Assembly: GCA_964544605.1 (NCBI GenBank)
Contig: CAZJBX010000026.1
Span: 1 to 43,576 of the forward strand
Direction of reading: 5' to 3'
DNA from: JAMIFN01 sp964544605
GTDB taxonomy: Bacteria; Pseudomonadota; Gammaproteobacteria; Burkholderiales; Burkholderiaceae_C
Length of the DNA: 43,576 bases
In this document: positions 1-7,798 of the stretch, piece after piece
How positions within the stretch are numbered: the stretch's first letter is position 1
How the letters are laid out: every line of letters begins with the position of its first letter
Notes under the pieces: generated by a model
The model's input: only the letters and a program-made list of their open reading frames with translations
The model's database searches: none
Told to the model about the DNA's origin: nothing
Made by a program: the position numbers and the translations under genes

Positions 1-309
1 GGTGCTGCGGCCTTGGCCCCAGTCGATGATGGGGCGTTTGATGGCGCTGGGGTTGTCGAGCAGGAAGGCGTGGGCGCTGGCGGCATCGTGCACGGCAGCT
101 TTGGCGGCGTCGTCCAAGCGGCGCCAAGTGGTGCCAGCGCGGTTGAGGACTTTGTCCCAGCCGTGGGTGGCGATCCATGCTTGCAGTTGTGCGGCGGGCA
201 CGCCGTCTTTTTTGTAGTTGTGAAATGTGAAATCTACGCCCTGCTCTTGCAGGTGTTGGCGCGCTTTTTTGACGGTGTCGCAGTTGGGGATGCCGTAGAG
301 GGTGGTCAT
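1..309 (-). CDS. ArsC/Spx-family (YffB-like) thioredoxin-fold protein, 3' end outside window
   Basis: The first 103 residues of a small thioredoxin-fold protein are visible, beginning MTTLYGIPNCDTVKKA at the ATG on 307-309; the C-terminus lies beyond base 1. The NCDTVKKA loop with a single cysteine, followed by FHNYKKDGV and the late IKRPI segment, is the signature of the ArsC/Spx superfamily. The members most like this are the YffB group of about 115-120 residues, whose function is unproven; true glutaredoxin-coupled arsenate reductases share the fold, so I do not call it arsC. The start lies 7 bases after the hemW stop, so it is probably the last gene of the lplT-trpC-rdgB-hemW transcription unit. 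No arsenic-resistance neighbours are seen, which argues for the housekeeping YffB type. Confidence 0.8.
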   Translation of the reverse strand, partial: MTTLYGIPNCDTVKKARQHLQEQGVDFTFHNYKKDGVPAAQLQAWIATHGWDKVLNRAGTTWRRLDDAAKAAVHDAASAHAFLLDNPSAIKRPIIDWGQGRST

Positions 310-316
310 GGTGGGT

Positions 317-1528
317 TCACTCCGGTAAGAACAAGGATTGCAGTTCGCTGAGGAAGTCAAAGCCTTTGGCGCTGGGGGCAATGCGTTGCCAGCTTCGTTC
401 AATCAGGCCCATGTTTTCGGCCTGCTCTAAGGCCGTTTCAATGCGATTGAGGCCCAGCCCTGTGCGTTCGGTGAAGCGCTGCGGCGGGAAGCCATCGGCC
501 AGACGCAGTTGGTTGAGCATGAATTCAAAGGGCAGTTCATCGCGGCTGACTTCATGTTCCTCGGCCACAAATTGGCCTTGTGCAGCTTGGGCGAGGTAGT
601 GCTCAGGCGTGCGGTGGCGCTGCTGGCGGATGATGCGCTGCGGGAAGCTGATTTTGCCGTGTGCACCTGCGCCCAGGCCGAGGTAGTCGCCAAATTGCCA
701 GTAGTTGAGGTTGTGGCGGCAGATGTGGCCGCGTTGCGCGAAGGCGGATATTTCGTAGCGCTCCATGCCTGCGGCGGCGGTGGCTTGGGTAATGCAGTCG
801 AGCATGTCCCAGGCGCTGTCTTCGTCGGGCAGTTTGGGCGGGTATTTGGCGAAGTAGGTGTTGGGCTCAATGCTGAGGTGGTAGATGGACAGGTGCGGCG
901 GCGCAAAGCTCAGCGCTTTTTGCACATCTTCTTGCAATTGCGCCAAGCTTTGCCCAGGCAGGGCGTACATGAGGTCAAGGTTCCAGGTGCTGAAGTGGGC
1001 TGCGGCCTCGGCAATGGCCTCTTGCGCTTGTGCGCCAGTGTGCACGCGGCCCAAGGCTTGCAGCTTGTCGTCAGCAAAGGATTGCACGCCAATGGACAGG
1101 CGGGTGACGCCCGCTTGGCGGTAGGCGGCAAAGCGTTGGCGCTCAAAAGTGCTGGGGTTGGCCTCTAGGGTGATTTCGCAATCGGCGTTGAGCATAAAGA
1201 GTGCCCGCAGGCCGCTGATGAGGCGGTCGATGGCATCGGGCGAAAAGAGCGAGGGTGTGCCGCCGCCCATGAAGATGCTTTGCACGGTGCGGCCCCAGAC
1301 CAAGGGCAGGCTGTGCTGGGCATCGAGCAAAAGGGCATCGATGTATTGCGCCTCCAGCGCGGCATCAAGCTGGCTTTGACCTGCGGCGAGGCCGTGGGAG
1401 TTGAAGTCGCAATAGGGGCATTTTTTCATGCACCAAGGCAGATGCACATAAATGGCCAAGGGCGGCAAGATCGACAGCATGAGGCTGCCCGGGCGCAGGT
1501 AGTGGGTAGTGGGGTCTTGCGCCTGCAT
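317..1528 (-). CDS. hemW: HemW, radical SAM haem chaperone (coproporphyrinogen oxidase-like)
   Basis: A 403-residue cytosolic radical SAM protein. The N-terminus has the [4Fe-4S]/SAM motif CMKKCPYC (CxxxCxxC), followed by FMGGGTPSLF (GGGTPS, typical of the HemN/HemW family) and TRLSIGVQSF. The CxxxCxxC is followed by DFNSH, as in HemW, rather than the longer CxxxCxxCxC arrangement of true HemN; family knowledge therefore points to haem trafficking rather than coproporphyrinogen oxidation. The start is uncertain: I chose the ATG at 1528, 8 bases after the rdgB stop, preceded by the weak ribosome site AAAGACGG. An upstream ATG at 1564 would overlap rdgB, and an internal ATG at 1480 gives MLSILPPLAIYVHLPWC, close to many homologues. 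The gene order rdgB-hemW is common in proteobacteria. Confidence 0.93.
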   Translation of the reverse strand: MQAQDPTTHYLRPGSLMLSILPPLAIYVHLPWCMKKCPYCDFNSHGLAAGQSQLDAALEAQYIDALLLDAQHSLPLVWGRTVQSIFMGGGTPSLFSPDAIDRLISGLRALFMLNADCEITLEANPSTFERQRFAAYRQAGVTRLSIGVQSFADDKLQALGRVHTGAQAQEAIAEAAAHFSTWNLDLMYALPGQSLAQLQEDVQKALSFAPPHLSIYHLSIEPNTYFAKYPPKLPDEDSAWDMLDCITQATAAAGMERYEISAFAQRGHICRHNLNYWQFGDYLGLGAGAHGKISFPQRIIRQQRHRTPEHYLAQAAQGQFVAEEHEVSRDELPFEFMLNQLRLADGFPPQRFTERTGLGLNRIETALEQAENMGLIERSWQRIAPSAKGFDFLSELQSLFLPE

Positions 1529-1536
1529 GGCCGTCT

Positions 1537-2172
1537 TTATGCGCCCAGAGGGGTGTTCAGCCACTGGGCCTGCATGAGCTGGCGCATGAGTTGCGCTGAG
1601 CGGGCGCGGTGGCTGAGCTGGTTTTTTTGCGCCAGCGGCATTTGGGCAAAGGTCTGGCCCAGTTCAGGCAGGTAAAAAATGGGGTCGATGCCAAAGCCAT
1701 TGTCGCCACGGCGCTCGGCCAATAATTCGCCGCGCACACGGCCCACGGCCACCAGTGGCTCGGGGTCGTCGGCATGGCGCAAGGCCACCAGCACGCTGAC
1801 CATGGCGGCGCTGCGGCGGGCTTCGCCTTCTAAGGCGCGCAAAATGGCGTTCACATTGTTGTCATTGCCAGCGGCATCCAGGCCGCGCGGGATGCCATAG
1901 CGCTGTTCGCTAAACAGAGCGGTATCGACCCCAGGCAGGCCGCCCCAAGCGTCAATGCACAGGCCGGCATCATCGGCCAGCGCCGCCAGCCCCGTGGCAT
2001 GGGCGGCGTGGCGGGCTTTGGCCAAGGCGTTTTCAATAAAGGTGTGGTGCGGCTCCTCGGCCTCGCTCACGCCCAGTGGCCCTTGCGCTAGCAGTTCTAA
2101 ATCAAGGCCCGCAAACATGCTTTGCAGCTCGGCCAGTTTGCCCGCATTGTTCGATGCCAAAACCAGTTGCAT
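1537..2172 (-). CDS. rdgB: RdgB/HAM1, dITP/XTP pyrophosphatase
   Basis: A 211-residue house-cleaning nucleotide pyrophosphatase that hydrolyses non-canonical purine triphosphates (ITP, dITP, XTP) to monophosphates and so keeps them out of DNA and RNA. Family hallmarks are the N-terminal SNNAGKLAEL, the central TGLAALADDAGLCIDA (acidic metal-binding DDAG) with GGLPGV after it, GFGIDPIF, and the C-terminal SHRARA-type box (SHRARSAQL). Length matches the family. The start codon follows a strong AAGGAG ribosome site that overlaps the trpC stop codon (TAAGGAG), so translation is likely coupled to trpC. The slight extension at the C-terminus (MQAQWLNTPLGA) is not conserved in the family as far as I recall. 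Confidence 0.96.
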   Translation of the reverse strand: MQLVLASNNAGKLAELQSMFAGLDLELLAQGPLGVSEAEEPHHTFIENALAKARHAAHATGLAALADDAGLCIDAWGGLPGVDTALFSEQRYGIPRGLDAAGNDNNVNAILRALEGEARRSAAMVSVLVALRHADDPEPLVAVGRVRGELLAERRGDNGFGIDPIFYLPELGQTFAQMPLAQKNQLSHRARSAQLMRQLMQAQWLNTPLGA

Positions 2173-2181
2173 GGCGGCTCC

Positions 2182-2970
2182 TTAGGCGAACAATTGCGCC
2201 AGCTCGGCACCCGGCTCTTCGGCGCGCATAAAGGCTTCGCCCACAAGAAAGCTGTGGACATCGGCCTCACGCAGCAGGGCCACATCTTGCGCCGTGGCAA
2301 TGCCGCTTTCCGCGACGATGATGCGGCTGGCATCCACCATTTGGCGCAGGCGCACGGTGGTGTGGATATCGACCTCAAAAGTGCGTAAATTGCGGTTATT
2401 CACGCCAATCAGCGGGGTTTTCAGGCGCAGGGCGCGCTCCATTTCGGCCTCGTCGTGCACCTCGACCAGCACGGCCATATTCAGGTGCAGGGCTTGGGCT
2501 TCAAAGTCGGCCATTTGCGCGTCATCCAAACAAGCGGCAATGAGCAAAATGCAATCGGCCCCCATGATGCGGGCTTCGTCAATTTGGGCGCTATCGACCA
2601 TGAAGTCTTTGCGCAGCACGGGCAGGTGGCAACTGGCGCGGGCTTGTTTGAGGTAGTCGGGCTGGCCTTGGAAGTATTGGCGGTCTGTCAGCACAGACAG
2701 GCAGGCCGCGCCGTGGGCGGCATAGCTTTGGGCGATGTCGGCGGGCACAAAATCGGCGCGAATCACGCCCTTGCTGGGCGAGGCTTTTTTCACCTCGGCA
2801 ATCACGGCCGATTGGCCTTGGGCGTGTTTGGCCTGTATGGCGGCGACAAAATCGCGCGTCATATTGCGGCCCTCGGCCTCTTGGCGCAGGGCGCTGCGGC
2901 TGGTTTTTTGCAGCAGGGCGGCGACTTCTTCTTGCTTTGTGGCGCAAATGGTTTGCAAAATATCACTCAT
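2182..2970 (-). CDS. trpC: TrpC, indole-3-glycerol-phosphate synthase
   Basis: A 262-residue (beta/alpha)8-barrel enzyme that closes the ring of CdRP to indole-3-glycerol phosphate, the fourth step of tryptophan synthesis. It carries the conserved AEVKKASPSKGVI (catalytic Lys and phosphate-site region), LSVLTDRQYFQG, LRKDFMVD, GVNNRNLRTFEVD and AESGI. The start at 2970 is set by a good AAGGAG site 7 bases upstream; a longer open frame to 3066 has no family similarity. It is the monofunctional form, not fused to PRAI. It is not next to trpE, trpG or trpD here, unlike the trpEGDC cluster I would expect in many Burkholderiales, but lies between lplT and rdgB. Confidence 0.97.
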   Translation of the reverse strand: MSDILQTICATKQEEVAALLQKTSRSALRQEAEGRNMTRDFVAAIQAKHAQGQSAVIAEVKKASPSKGVIRADFVPADIAQSYAAHGAACLSVLTDRQYFQGQPDYLKQARASCHLPVLRKDFMVDSAQIDEARIMGADCILLIAACLDDAQMADFEAQALHLNMAVLVEVHDEAEMERALRLKTPLIGVNNRNLRTFEVDIHTTVRLRQMVDASRIIVAESGIATAQDVALLREADVHSFLVGEAFMRAEEPGAELAQLFA

Positions 2971-2995
2971 GGGGCACTCCTTAGGCCAAGGCTGG

Positions 2996-4303
2996 TCAGT
3001 GGGATTCACGGGCTTGGCGCAGCAAATGCGCCATGATTTGGGGGTGTTGGCGCAAATTGCGGCCATACCAATATTGCACGGCGGCCATCACCAGCATGAT
3101 TAAAGCGCCAAAGCTGATGATGGTGGCGATGGCGCTGAGGCCGAGCCAGAGCATGAGCACATACACGCCGCCCAGCAGCAAAATACAGGTTTGCTCGTTG
3201 AAGTTTTGCACTGCAATGCTGCGGCCTGAACCCATGAGGCTGTGGCCACGGTGTTGCAGCAGGGCATTCATGGGCACGACCAAATAACCGCCCACGCCGC
3301 CCAGCACGGCCAGACCCAACCAAGCGCCCCACAAGCGCCAGTCCAGTGGCTCTTGCGGCAGCCAAGCCAAGGCGTTGAGCACAATGAGCAGAAAACCCAT
3401 GAGGATGCCCAAAGGAATGACTTTATTGGCCTCATCAAGCCGAGCGCGGGCTGAGGCCCAAGTTGCTCCCACCGCCGTGCCCACCGCCACCACGCCGAGC
3501 AAGGCCGTGGCCTCAGAGGTGTTGTAACTGAGCACGGCGGCGGCCCAAGCCAGCACCACATATTTGAGGTTGCCGCTCACGCCCCAGAACAGGGTGGTGA
3601 CGGCCAAGGTGATTTGGCCCAAGCGGTCGCGCCAGAGGCGGCGGTTGCAGGCCATGAATTCGAGCACGCTGTTTTTGCGGATGCGGCGCAGCGCCACATC
3701 GGTGCGCGGAATGCGCAAATTGAAGGCGGCAGCGATCAAATACAGCAGGCTGATGAGGGCAATGGCCGCCTGTGAGCCAAATTCAATGCCCGCACGGGTG
3801 AAGTCCAAGGCAAAGGCATCAGAGAACAAAATGCCGGTGATGCGATCACCCACCAAAGCGCCGCCCAGCAGCACGCCGAGCAAAATGGAGGCAATCGTCA
3901 AGCCCTCCATCCAGCCATTGGCCTTGACCAATTGCGAGGGCGGCAGCAGCTCCGTCAAGATGCCGTATTTGGCGGGCGAATAAGCCGCTGCGCCCAAACC
4001 CACCAAGGCATAGCAGGCCAGCACGCTATAAGGATGGGGCGAGAGCAAAATCAAGACGCAGCCCGCCATTTTCAGCATATTGCTCCAGAGCATGACCTGC
4101 CCTTTGGGAAAGCGGTCTGCAAATGCGCCCAGCCAAGGGGCCAACAGCACATAAAACAGGGCAAAAATCGGCACCAAAGCAGCCCCCGTCCATTGGGGGG
4201 CATCTTTGTCCAGCAGCAGTTTCACCGTGGCCACAAACAAGGCGTTGTCGGCCAAAGACGAAAAAAACTGCGCCGCCATGATGGTGTAAAAACCGGGCTT
4301 CAT
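2996..4303 (-). CDS. lplT: LplT, lysophospholipid transporter (MFS)
   Basis: A 435-residue inner-membrane major facilitator with about 12 hydrophobic segments. The opening MKPGFYTIMAAQFFSSLADN is highly characteristic of LplT, which flips lysophosphatidylethanolamine across the inner membrane for re-acylation, in enterobacteria by the adjacent or fused Aas acyltransferase. Other supporting segments are GAFADRFPKGQVM (MFS loop 2-3 motif), YSPAKYGILTELLP and the C-terminal MNALLQHRGHSLMGSGRSIAVQNF (given here in parts of the 350-390 region). No aas gene adjoins it in the window. The start at 4303 is chosen because the preceding open frame to 4420 is not LplT-like. The 25-base gap to trpC suggests co-transcription. 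Confidence 0.93.
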   Translation of the reverse strand: MKPGFYTIMAAQFFSSLADNALFVATVKLLLDKDAPQWTGAALVPIFALFYVLLAPWLGAFADRFPKGQVMLWSNMLKMAGCVLILLSPHPYSVLACYALVGLGAAAYSPAKYGILTELLPPSQLVKANGWMEGLTIASILLGVLLGGALVGDRITGILFSDAFALDFTRAGIEFGSQAAIALISLLYLIAAAFNLRIPRTDVALRRIRKNSVLEFMACNRRLWRDRLGQITLAVTTLFWGVSGNLKYVVLAWAAAVLSYNTSEATALLGVVAVGTAVGATWASARARLDEANKVIPLGILMGFLLIVLNALAWLPQEPLDWRLWGAWLGLAVLGGVGGYLVVPMNALLQHRGHSLMGSGRSIAVQNFNEQTCILLLGGVYVLMLWLGLSAIATIISFGALIMLVMAAVQYWYGRNLRQHPQIMAHLLRQARESH

Positions 4304-4372
4304 GGCGCTGCTATTGGGGGCGAGTGGGGCGGAAACAGACACTGCAAGAAAAGCACAAAGGGGCAGGCCCAA

Positions 4373-4413
4373 AGGCGCAGCCCCTTTTATGGGTGAAGGC
4401 AGGCGCTGCGCCT
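4373..4413. repeat. Inverted repeat in lplT-secB gap
   Basis: Perfect 9-bp arms AGGCGCAGC (4373-4381) and GCTGCGCCT (4405-4413) around a 23-base loop, between the secB stop and the lplT start. It could form an RNA hairpin downstream of secB, but no U-run follows on the minus strand, so it is at best a factor-dependent terminator or a chance repeat in GC-rich DNA. Confidence 0.35.
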
Positions 4414-4474
4414 CACGCACCCCAACCCAAGGGGGCAGGGGCAGAGGCGGCCATGCACCTGCGCGGCAGCGGCC

Positions 4475-4951
4475 TTAGTTGGGGAGTTGCCCACTGCCGT
4501 TGGCTGCGGCTTGTTGCTCAAGCTGTTGGGCGTAGAGCGAATTGAAGTTGATTTCGCTGAGCATGACGGGCGGGAAGCCAGCACGCACCAAGGTGTCAGA
4601 CACCTGCGCGCGCACATAGGGGTAGATGATTTGGGGGCAGTTCACGCCCAAAATGGGGCCGACTTGCTCGGCAGGGAAGTTGCTGACTTCAAAAATGCCA
4701 GCCTGCTTGCACTCAATTAAAAACAGGGTTTTGTCTTCGATTTTGGCGGTTACCGTGGCAGACAAGGCCACTTCATACACGCCATCGGCGAGTTGGGCTT
4801 GCTCGATGCCAATATTGATATCTACGGCGGGCTGGGCTTGCTCCAACAGAATTTGGGGCGAATTGGGCTGCTCCAGCGACAGGTCTTTGAGGTAAATGCG
4901 CTGAATCGCGAAATTGGGTTCAGCGGCGGCTTGGTTTGCTTCGTCTGCCAT
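4475..4951 (-). CDS. secB: SecB, export chaperone
   Basis: A 158-residue cytosolic chaperone that as a tetramer keeps preproteins unfolded and delivers them to SecA. Recognisable segments are FAIQRIYLKDLSLEQPNSP at the N-terminus, FLIECKQAGIFEV, ILGVNCPQIIYPYVR and the C-terminal FPPVMLSEINFNSLY (FPP.L..inF..lY box), all standard for SecB. I use the ATG at 4951 (MADEANQAAAEPNF) with GAGAA upstream rather than the ATG at 4981, which has no ribosome site and a non-conserved extension. The glutamine- and alanine-rich tail is usual in betaproteobacteria. grxC lies upstream on the same strand, a common pairing. Confidence 0.97.
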   Translation of the reverse strand: MADEANQAAAEPNFAIQRIYLKDLSLEQPNSPQILLEQAQPAVDINIGIEQAQLADGVYEVALSATVTAKIEDKTLFLIECKQAGIFEVSNFPAEQVGPILGVNCPQIIYPYVRAQVSDTLVRAGFPPVMLSEINFNSLYAQQLEQQAAANGSGQLPN

Positions 4952-5037
4952 GGGGTTCTCTTTTTGTGGGTCAAAGGACATTCAGGGGAAAGGGCAATTA
5001 TGCGCCAAGAAAGCGAAGCTGCCTGCCGCCTTGCAGC

Positions 5038-5295
5038 TTAGGTGTCAAGCAGGGCTTGCAGGCCGCCTTGTTTGTCAAGGGCATACAAATCATCGCAGCC
5101 GCCGACATGGGTGTCACCAATGAAAATTTGTGGCACAGTGCGGCGGCCCGTGATGGCCATCATGTGCGTACGCGCATCGGGGTCGGTGTCGATGCGGATT
5201 TCCTCAATGGCGCTCACGCCGCGCGCTTTGAGCAAGGCTTTGGCCTTGACGCAATAAGGGCAAAAACCAGTGACATACATTTTGACTGCGGCCAT
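5038..5295 (-). CDS. grxC: GrxC, glutaredoxin 3
   Basis: An 85-residue dithiol glutaredoxin with active site CPYC near residues 12-15 (GFCPYCVKAK), the cis-proline element TVPQIFIG and the glutathione-binding GGCDDLYAL. It reduces protein and glutathione mixed disulfides, and ribonucleotide reductase in some species. The start at 5295 has a strong GGAGG ribosome site. The gap to secB is 86 bases. The approximately 110 bases between this start and the gph stop (5296-5408) contain no clear terminator, so read-through from gph is possible. Confidence 0.96.
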   Translation of the reverse strand: MAAVKMYVTGFCPYCVKAKALLKARGVSAIEEIRIDTDPDARTHMMAITGRRTVPQIFIGDTHVGGCDDLYALDKQGGLQALLDT

Positions 5296-5408
5296 ATTTC
5301 CTCCGTTTTGCAAGGGCTGCTTTTGGGCTTTTAATGGGTTTTGATTGTAGGGGCGCAGGCCCTTGGCGTGCAGCTTGCCATGCAGATTGCCCCCGATAAG
5401 CCAGCGGC

Positions 5409-6080
5409 TTAGAGCTGTGCGGGCAGCAGGGTCAAAATATCTTGCGGCTGCTGGCAGATGGCATGGGCGGGCCACTGGGCGATGTCTGCGGCAGGCGCAT
5501 AGCCCCAAGCGGCGGCAATGGCGCAGGGCATGGCGGCGGCATGGGCCGCTTGCATATCGCGGATGTCATCGCCCACATACCAACTGTTTTGCAAATCGAC
5601 ACCAGCCAGTTGTGCGGCCAATTGCATGGGGGCGGCGCTGGGCTTGGGCTGGGCCGCGCTGTCACCGCCCACAATGGCGGCGGCGCTTTGCAACAGTGGC
5701 ATTTGCGCCACAAGGCAGCGGGCCAAATGCTCGGCCTTATTGGTGATGATGCCCCAAGCGATGCCGCGTGTTTGCAGTGCGGCCAGCAGCTCGGCGATGC
5801 CAGCAAAGGCTTGGCTGTGGTCGGCAATATGGGCTTCGTAATAGCGCAAAAAGCCTTGGCGCAGGGGCTCAAACTCGGCATCTTCTGGGCCGATGCCAAA
5901 GGCCACGCGCAGCAGGCCCGCAGCGCCGGTGCTGGCGGCAGGGCGGTAGGCCGCAAAACCCAGCGGCGGCAGGCCGCGCTCGGCGCGCAAGAAATCAGCG
6001 GCCGCGCCCAAGTCGGGGGCGGAATCGACCAGTGTGCCGTCGAGGTCGAAAAAAACAGCGGCGGGCAAGGCGGGCTTCAT
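5409..6080 (-). CDS. gph: Gph-like HAD phosphatase, phosphoglycolate phosphatase
   Basis: A 223-residue HAD-superfamily hydrolase. Motif I is FFDLDGTLVDSAPDL with the nucleophile and general-acid aspartates, motif II is ITNKAE, motif III is KPS, and motif IV is GDDIRDMQAAHAA. The DSAPDL sequence and the position next to ubiG are typical for the Gph/MupP/GmhB-like group in Burkholderiales, where the gene is annotated as phosphoglycolate phosphatase, which salvages 2-phosphoglycolate. MupP-type N-acetylmuramic acid 6-phosphate phosphatases have nearly the same sequence and position, so substrate is not certain. Its ATG overlaps the ubiG stop by 4 bases (ATGA), indicating translational coupling. 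Confidence 0.92.
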   Translation of the reverse strand: MKPALPAAVFFDLDGTLVDSAPDLGAAADFLRAERGLPPLGFAAYRPAASTGAAGLLRVAFGIGPEDAEFEPLRQGFLRYYEAHIADHSQAFAGIAELLAALQTRGIAWGIITNKAEHLARCLVAQMPLLQSAAAIVGGDSAAQPKPSAAPMQLAAQLAGVDLQNSWYVGDDIRDMQAAHAAAMPCAIAAAWGYAPAADIAQWPAHAICQQPQDILTLLPAQL

Positions 6081-6784
6081 GCTTGGGGCTTGGCAAAGGC
6101 CAACATATAGTTCACATTGGTATTGGCGCTCAGGCGCATACGGCGCAGCAGGGGCTGGTACTCCACCCCCGCAGCTTGGGTGGCGTGCAGGCCAGCGGCC
6201 CGCGCCCAGTGCGCCAACTCGCTGGGCTGAATCAGCTTGTTGTATTCATGCGTGCCTTTGGGCACCAAGCGGGCGATGTATTCGGCCCCAACGATGGCCA
6301 GCAACCACGCCTTGGCATTGCGGTTGATGGTGGAAAACACGGCCACACCGCCGGGGCGCAGCAATTGCGCCACGGCCTGCACAATGGCCGCAGGATCGGG
6401 CACATGTTCGAGCATTTCCATGCAGGTGACAGCATCGTATTGGCCCGCTTGTTCGGCGGCCAAAGCCTCGGCGCTGATGACTTGGTAGCTGAGGTTTTTG
6501 ATGCCTGCCTCTAATGCGTGCAGCTTTGCGACTTTGATGGATTTTTCCGCCAAATCAATGCCCAGCACACTGGCTGCGCCTTGGCGGGCCAAGCTTTCAG
6601 ACAGAATGCCGCCGCCGCAGCCCACATCCAGTATTTTTTTGTCTCTCAAGCCGGCTGCGGCTTGTTCAATCCAAGCCAAGCGCAGGGGGTTGAGCTGGTG
6701 CAGGGTGCGCAACTCACCGTTTTCGTCCCACCATTGGTGGGCCAAAGAAGCAAATTTATCGAGTTCGGCAAGATCGTGGTTCAT
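6077..6784 (-). CDS. ubiG: UbiG, ubiquinone O-methyltransferase
   Basis: A 235-residue class I SAM methyltransferase catalysing both O-methylations of ubiquinone synthesis on the inner face of the membrane. Identifying segments are HQWWDENGELRTLHQLNPLR (the UbiG-specific FxxxxxxWWdxxGxxkxLHxlNP region), the SAM motif LDVGCGGGILSE, CMEMLEHVPDP, and FSTINRN. The start at 6784 gives MNHDLAELDKF; a TTG at 6808 would add eight residues without support. There is no clear ribosome site before 6784 (a C-run lies there). gph overlaps the stop. The divergent ompA gene lies upstream past an intrinsic terminator. Confidence 0.96.
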   Translation of the reverse strand: MNHDLAELDKFASLAHQWWDENGELRTLHQLNPLRLAWIEQAAAGLRDKKILDVGCGGGILSESLARQGAASVLGIDLAEKSIKVAKLHALEAGIKNLSYQVISAEALAAEQAGQYDAVTCMEMLEHVPDPAAIVQAVAQLLRPGGVAVFSTINRNAKAWLLAIVGAEYIARLVPKGTHEYNKLIQPSELAHWARAAGLHATQAAGVEYQPLLRRMRLSANTNVNYMLAFAKPQA

Positions 6785-6866
6785 GGCAAAGGGGGGAAAA
6801 CAGGGCAAAGGCTATTGTAGTCAGGCCAGGCAGATGCTGTGACTGGCGTGAATGAGGGCATAAAAA

Positions 6867-6886
6867 AACCCGCCTTGCGGCGGGTT
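6867..6886 (-). terminator. Intrinsic terminator of ompA
   Basis: Perfect 8-bp stem AACCCGCC (6867-6874) / GGCGGGTT (6879-6886) with loop TTGC. On the minus strand it is followed by a T-run (plus-strand A-run at 6862-6868). It lies 24 bases after the ompA stop. Confidence 0.9.
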
Positions 6887-6909
6887 CTTAAGGGTGTTTA
6901 AACCGTGGC

Positions 6910-7521
6910 TTATTTTTTGGTGCCAACGAGTTCAACCACTACGCGACGGTTTTGTGCGCGGCCTTCTTTGGTGGCGTTGGTGGCCACAGGCTGGCGTTCG
7001 CCTTTGCCTTCAACCAGAACGCGCTCAGACTCAACGCCTTTAGACACCAAGTAAGCTTTAACAGCGTTGGCGCGACGCAGAGAGAGCGCGTCGTTGTAAG
7101 CGTCAGAACCGACAGAGTCAGTGTGACCTGTAGCGATCAAAGTCTCAACATTCACCAAGCCCAGTTTGCTGGCCAGGTCGTCGAGTTTGGCTTTGCCTTC
7201 AGCTTTCAGAACAGACTTGTCGAAGTCGAAGTAAGCGTCAGCTTGCAGTGTGATTTTTTCAGCAACTACGGCAGGCTTGGCAACAGGGGCGGGAGCGGGA
7301 GTAGGAGCGGGTGCTTCTACAACGGGCTTGCCGCAGCCTTCAGCAGCAGTAGCGGGCGTCCAAACGGTGTCGCGCCAGCAGTCGCCAGATGTGTCTTTCC
7401 AAACTTGGTTGCCGTGGCCATTGCGCCAGTTGTCGCCAGACACATTAGAAGGCGCAGCGAATGCGGCACCAGCAAAGGCTACAGAAGCCAGCAATACGGT
7501 TACTTTGTTGAGCTTAGTCAT
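6910..7521 (-). CDS. ompA: OmpA-family outer membrane/peptidoglycan-binding protein
   Basis: A 203-residue exported protein. Residues 1-22 form a Sec signal peptide ending AFA-APS. The mature N-terminus is short and contains two cysteines (GDCWRD and EGCGKP) that could form a disulfide. It is followed by a Pro/Ala hinge around residues 70-85 and a C-terminal OmpA domain with YFDFDKSVLK, IATGHTDSVGSDAYNDALSLRRANAV and AQNRRVVVEL, which binds diaminopimelate in peptidoglycan. There is no eight-stranded beta-barrel, so this is the short betaproteobacterial OmpA type, acting as an envelope anchor rather than a porin. GAGGA precedes the ATG. Codon choice differs from its neighbours (more T/A-ending Lys, Val and Thr codons), as expected for a highly expressed gene. 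Confidence 0.95.
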   Translation of the reverse strand: MTKLNKVTVLLASVAFAGAAFAAPSNVSGDNWRNGHGNQVWKDTSGDCWRDTVWTPATAAEGCGKPVVEAPAPTPAPAPVAKPAVVAEKITLQADAYFDFDKSVLKAEGKAKLDDLASKLGLVNVETLIATGHTDSVGSDAYNDALSLRRANAVKAYLVSKGVESERVLVEGKGERQPVATNATKEGRAQNRRVVVELVGTKK

Positions 7522-7798
7522 GTTTTTCCTCGTGATTGAAACTCCAGCCTACGGTGCAAGCTGTGCGGTTGTTCGAGCTATGGATAACCCGTAGGGCGGA
7601 TTTTGCCATATGAGGCTAGGCACTTGCCTAGCTTCTGCTGTGGACAAAGCATAAGTATAGGCAATATGTTGCGCGTTGGCTACAAAATGCCCCGACATTT
7701 GAGCGCAGTCTAGGGGCTAAAATGCCACTTCGCCTGTTTTGACCCCTTTGCTGCGCGCATCCCAGATTCTTGGGCTGCGTTCGGCTGGACTGCTTGCC
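7522..7798. promoter_or_regulatory. Divergent ompA/gyrA promoter region
   Basis: 277 bases between the two divergent starts. It must hold promoters for ompA (minus) and gyrA (plus). It contains a perfect 18-bp dyad (7615-7632, listed separately) about 95-110 bases before the ompA ATG, and a TAAAAT box at 7718-7723 that could be a gyrA -10 element without a good -35. Sequence is locally less GC-rich than the genes on each side. No small gene with a convincing ribosome site was found. Confidence 0.55.
7615..7632. promoter_or_regulatory. 18-bp perfect dyad, operator candidate
   Basis: GCTAGGCA (7615-7622), CT, TGCCTAGC (7625-7632): 8-bp arms with a 2-base centre. It contains two CTAG tetramers spaced by 8 bases, the same layout as the dyad at 27636-27653. 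CTAG is usually rare in proteobacterial DNA, so two such dyads in promoter regions suggest a protein binding site. The regulator is unknown. Confidence 0.5.

Noticed and set aside
1..309. arsC as true arsenate reductase
   Set aside because: Sequence fits the YffB branch and no arsenic-resistance genes are nearby, so a specific role was not assigned.
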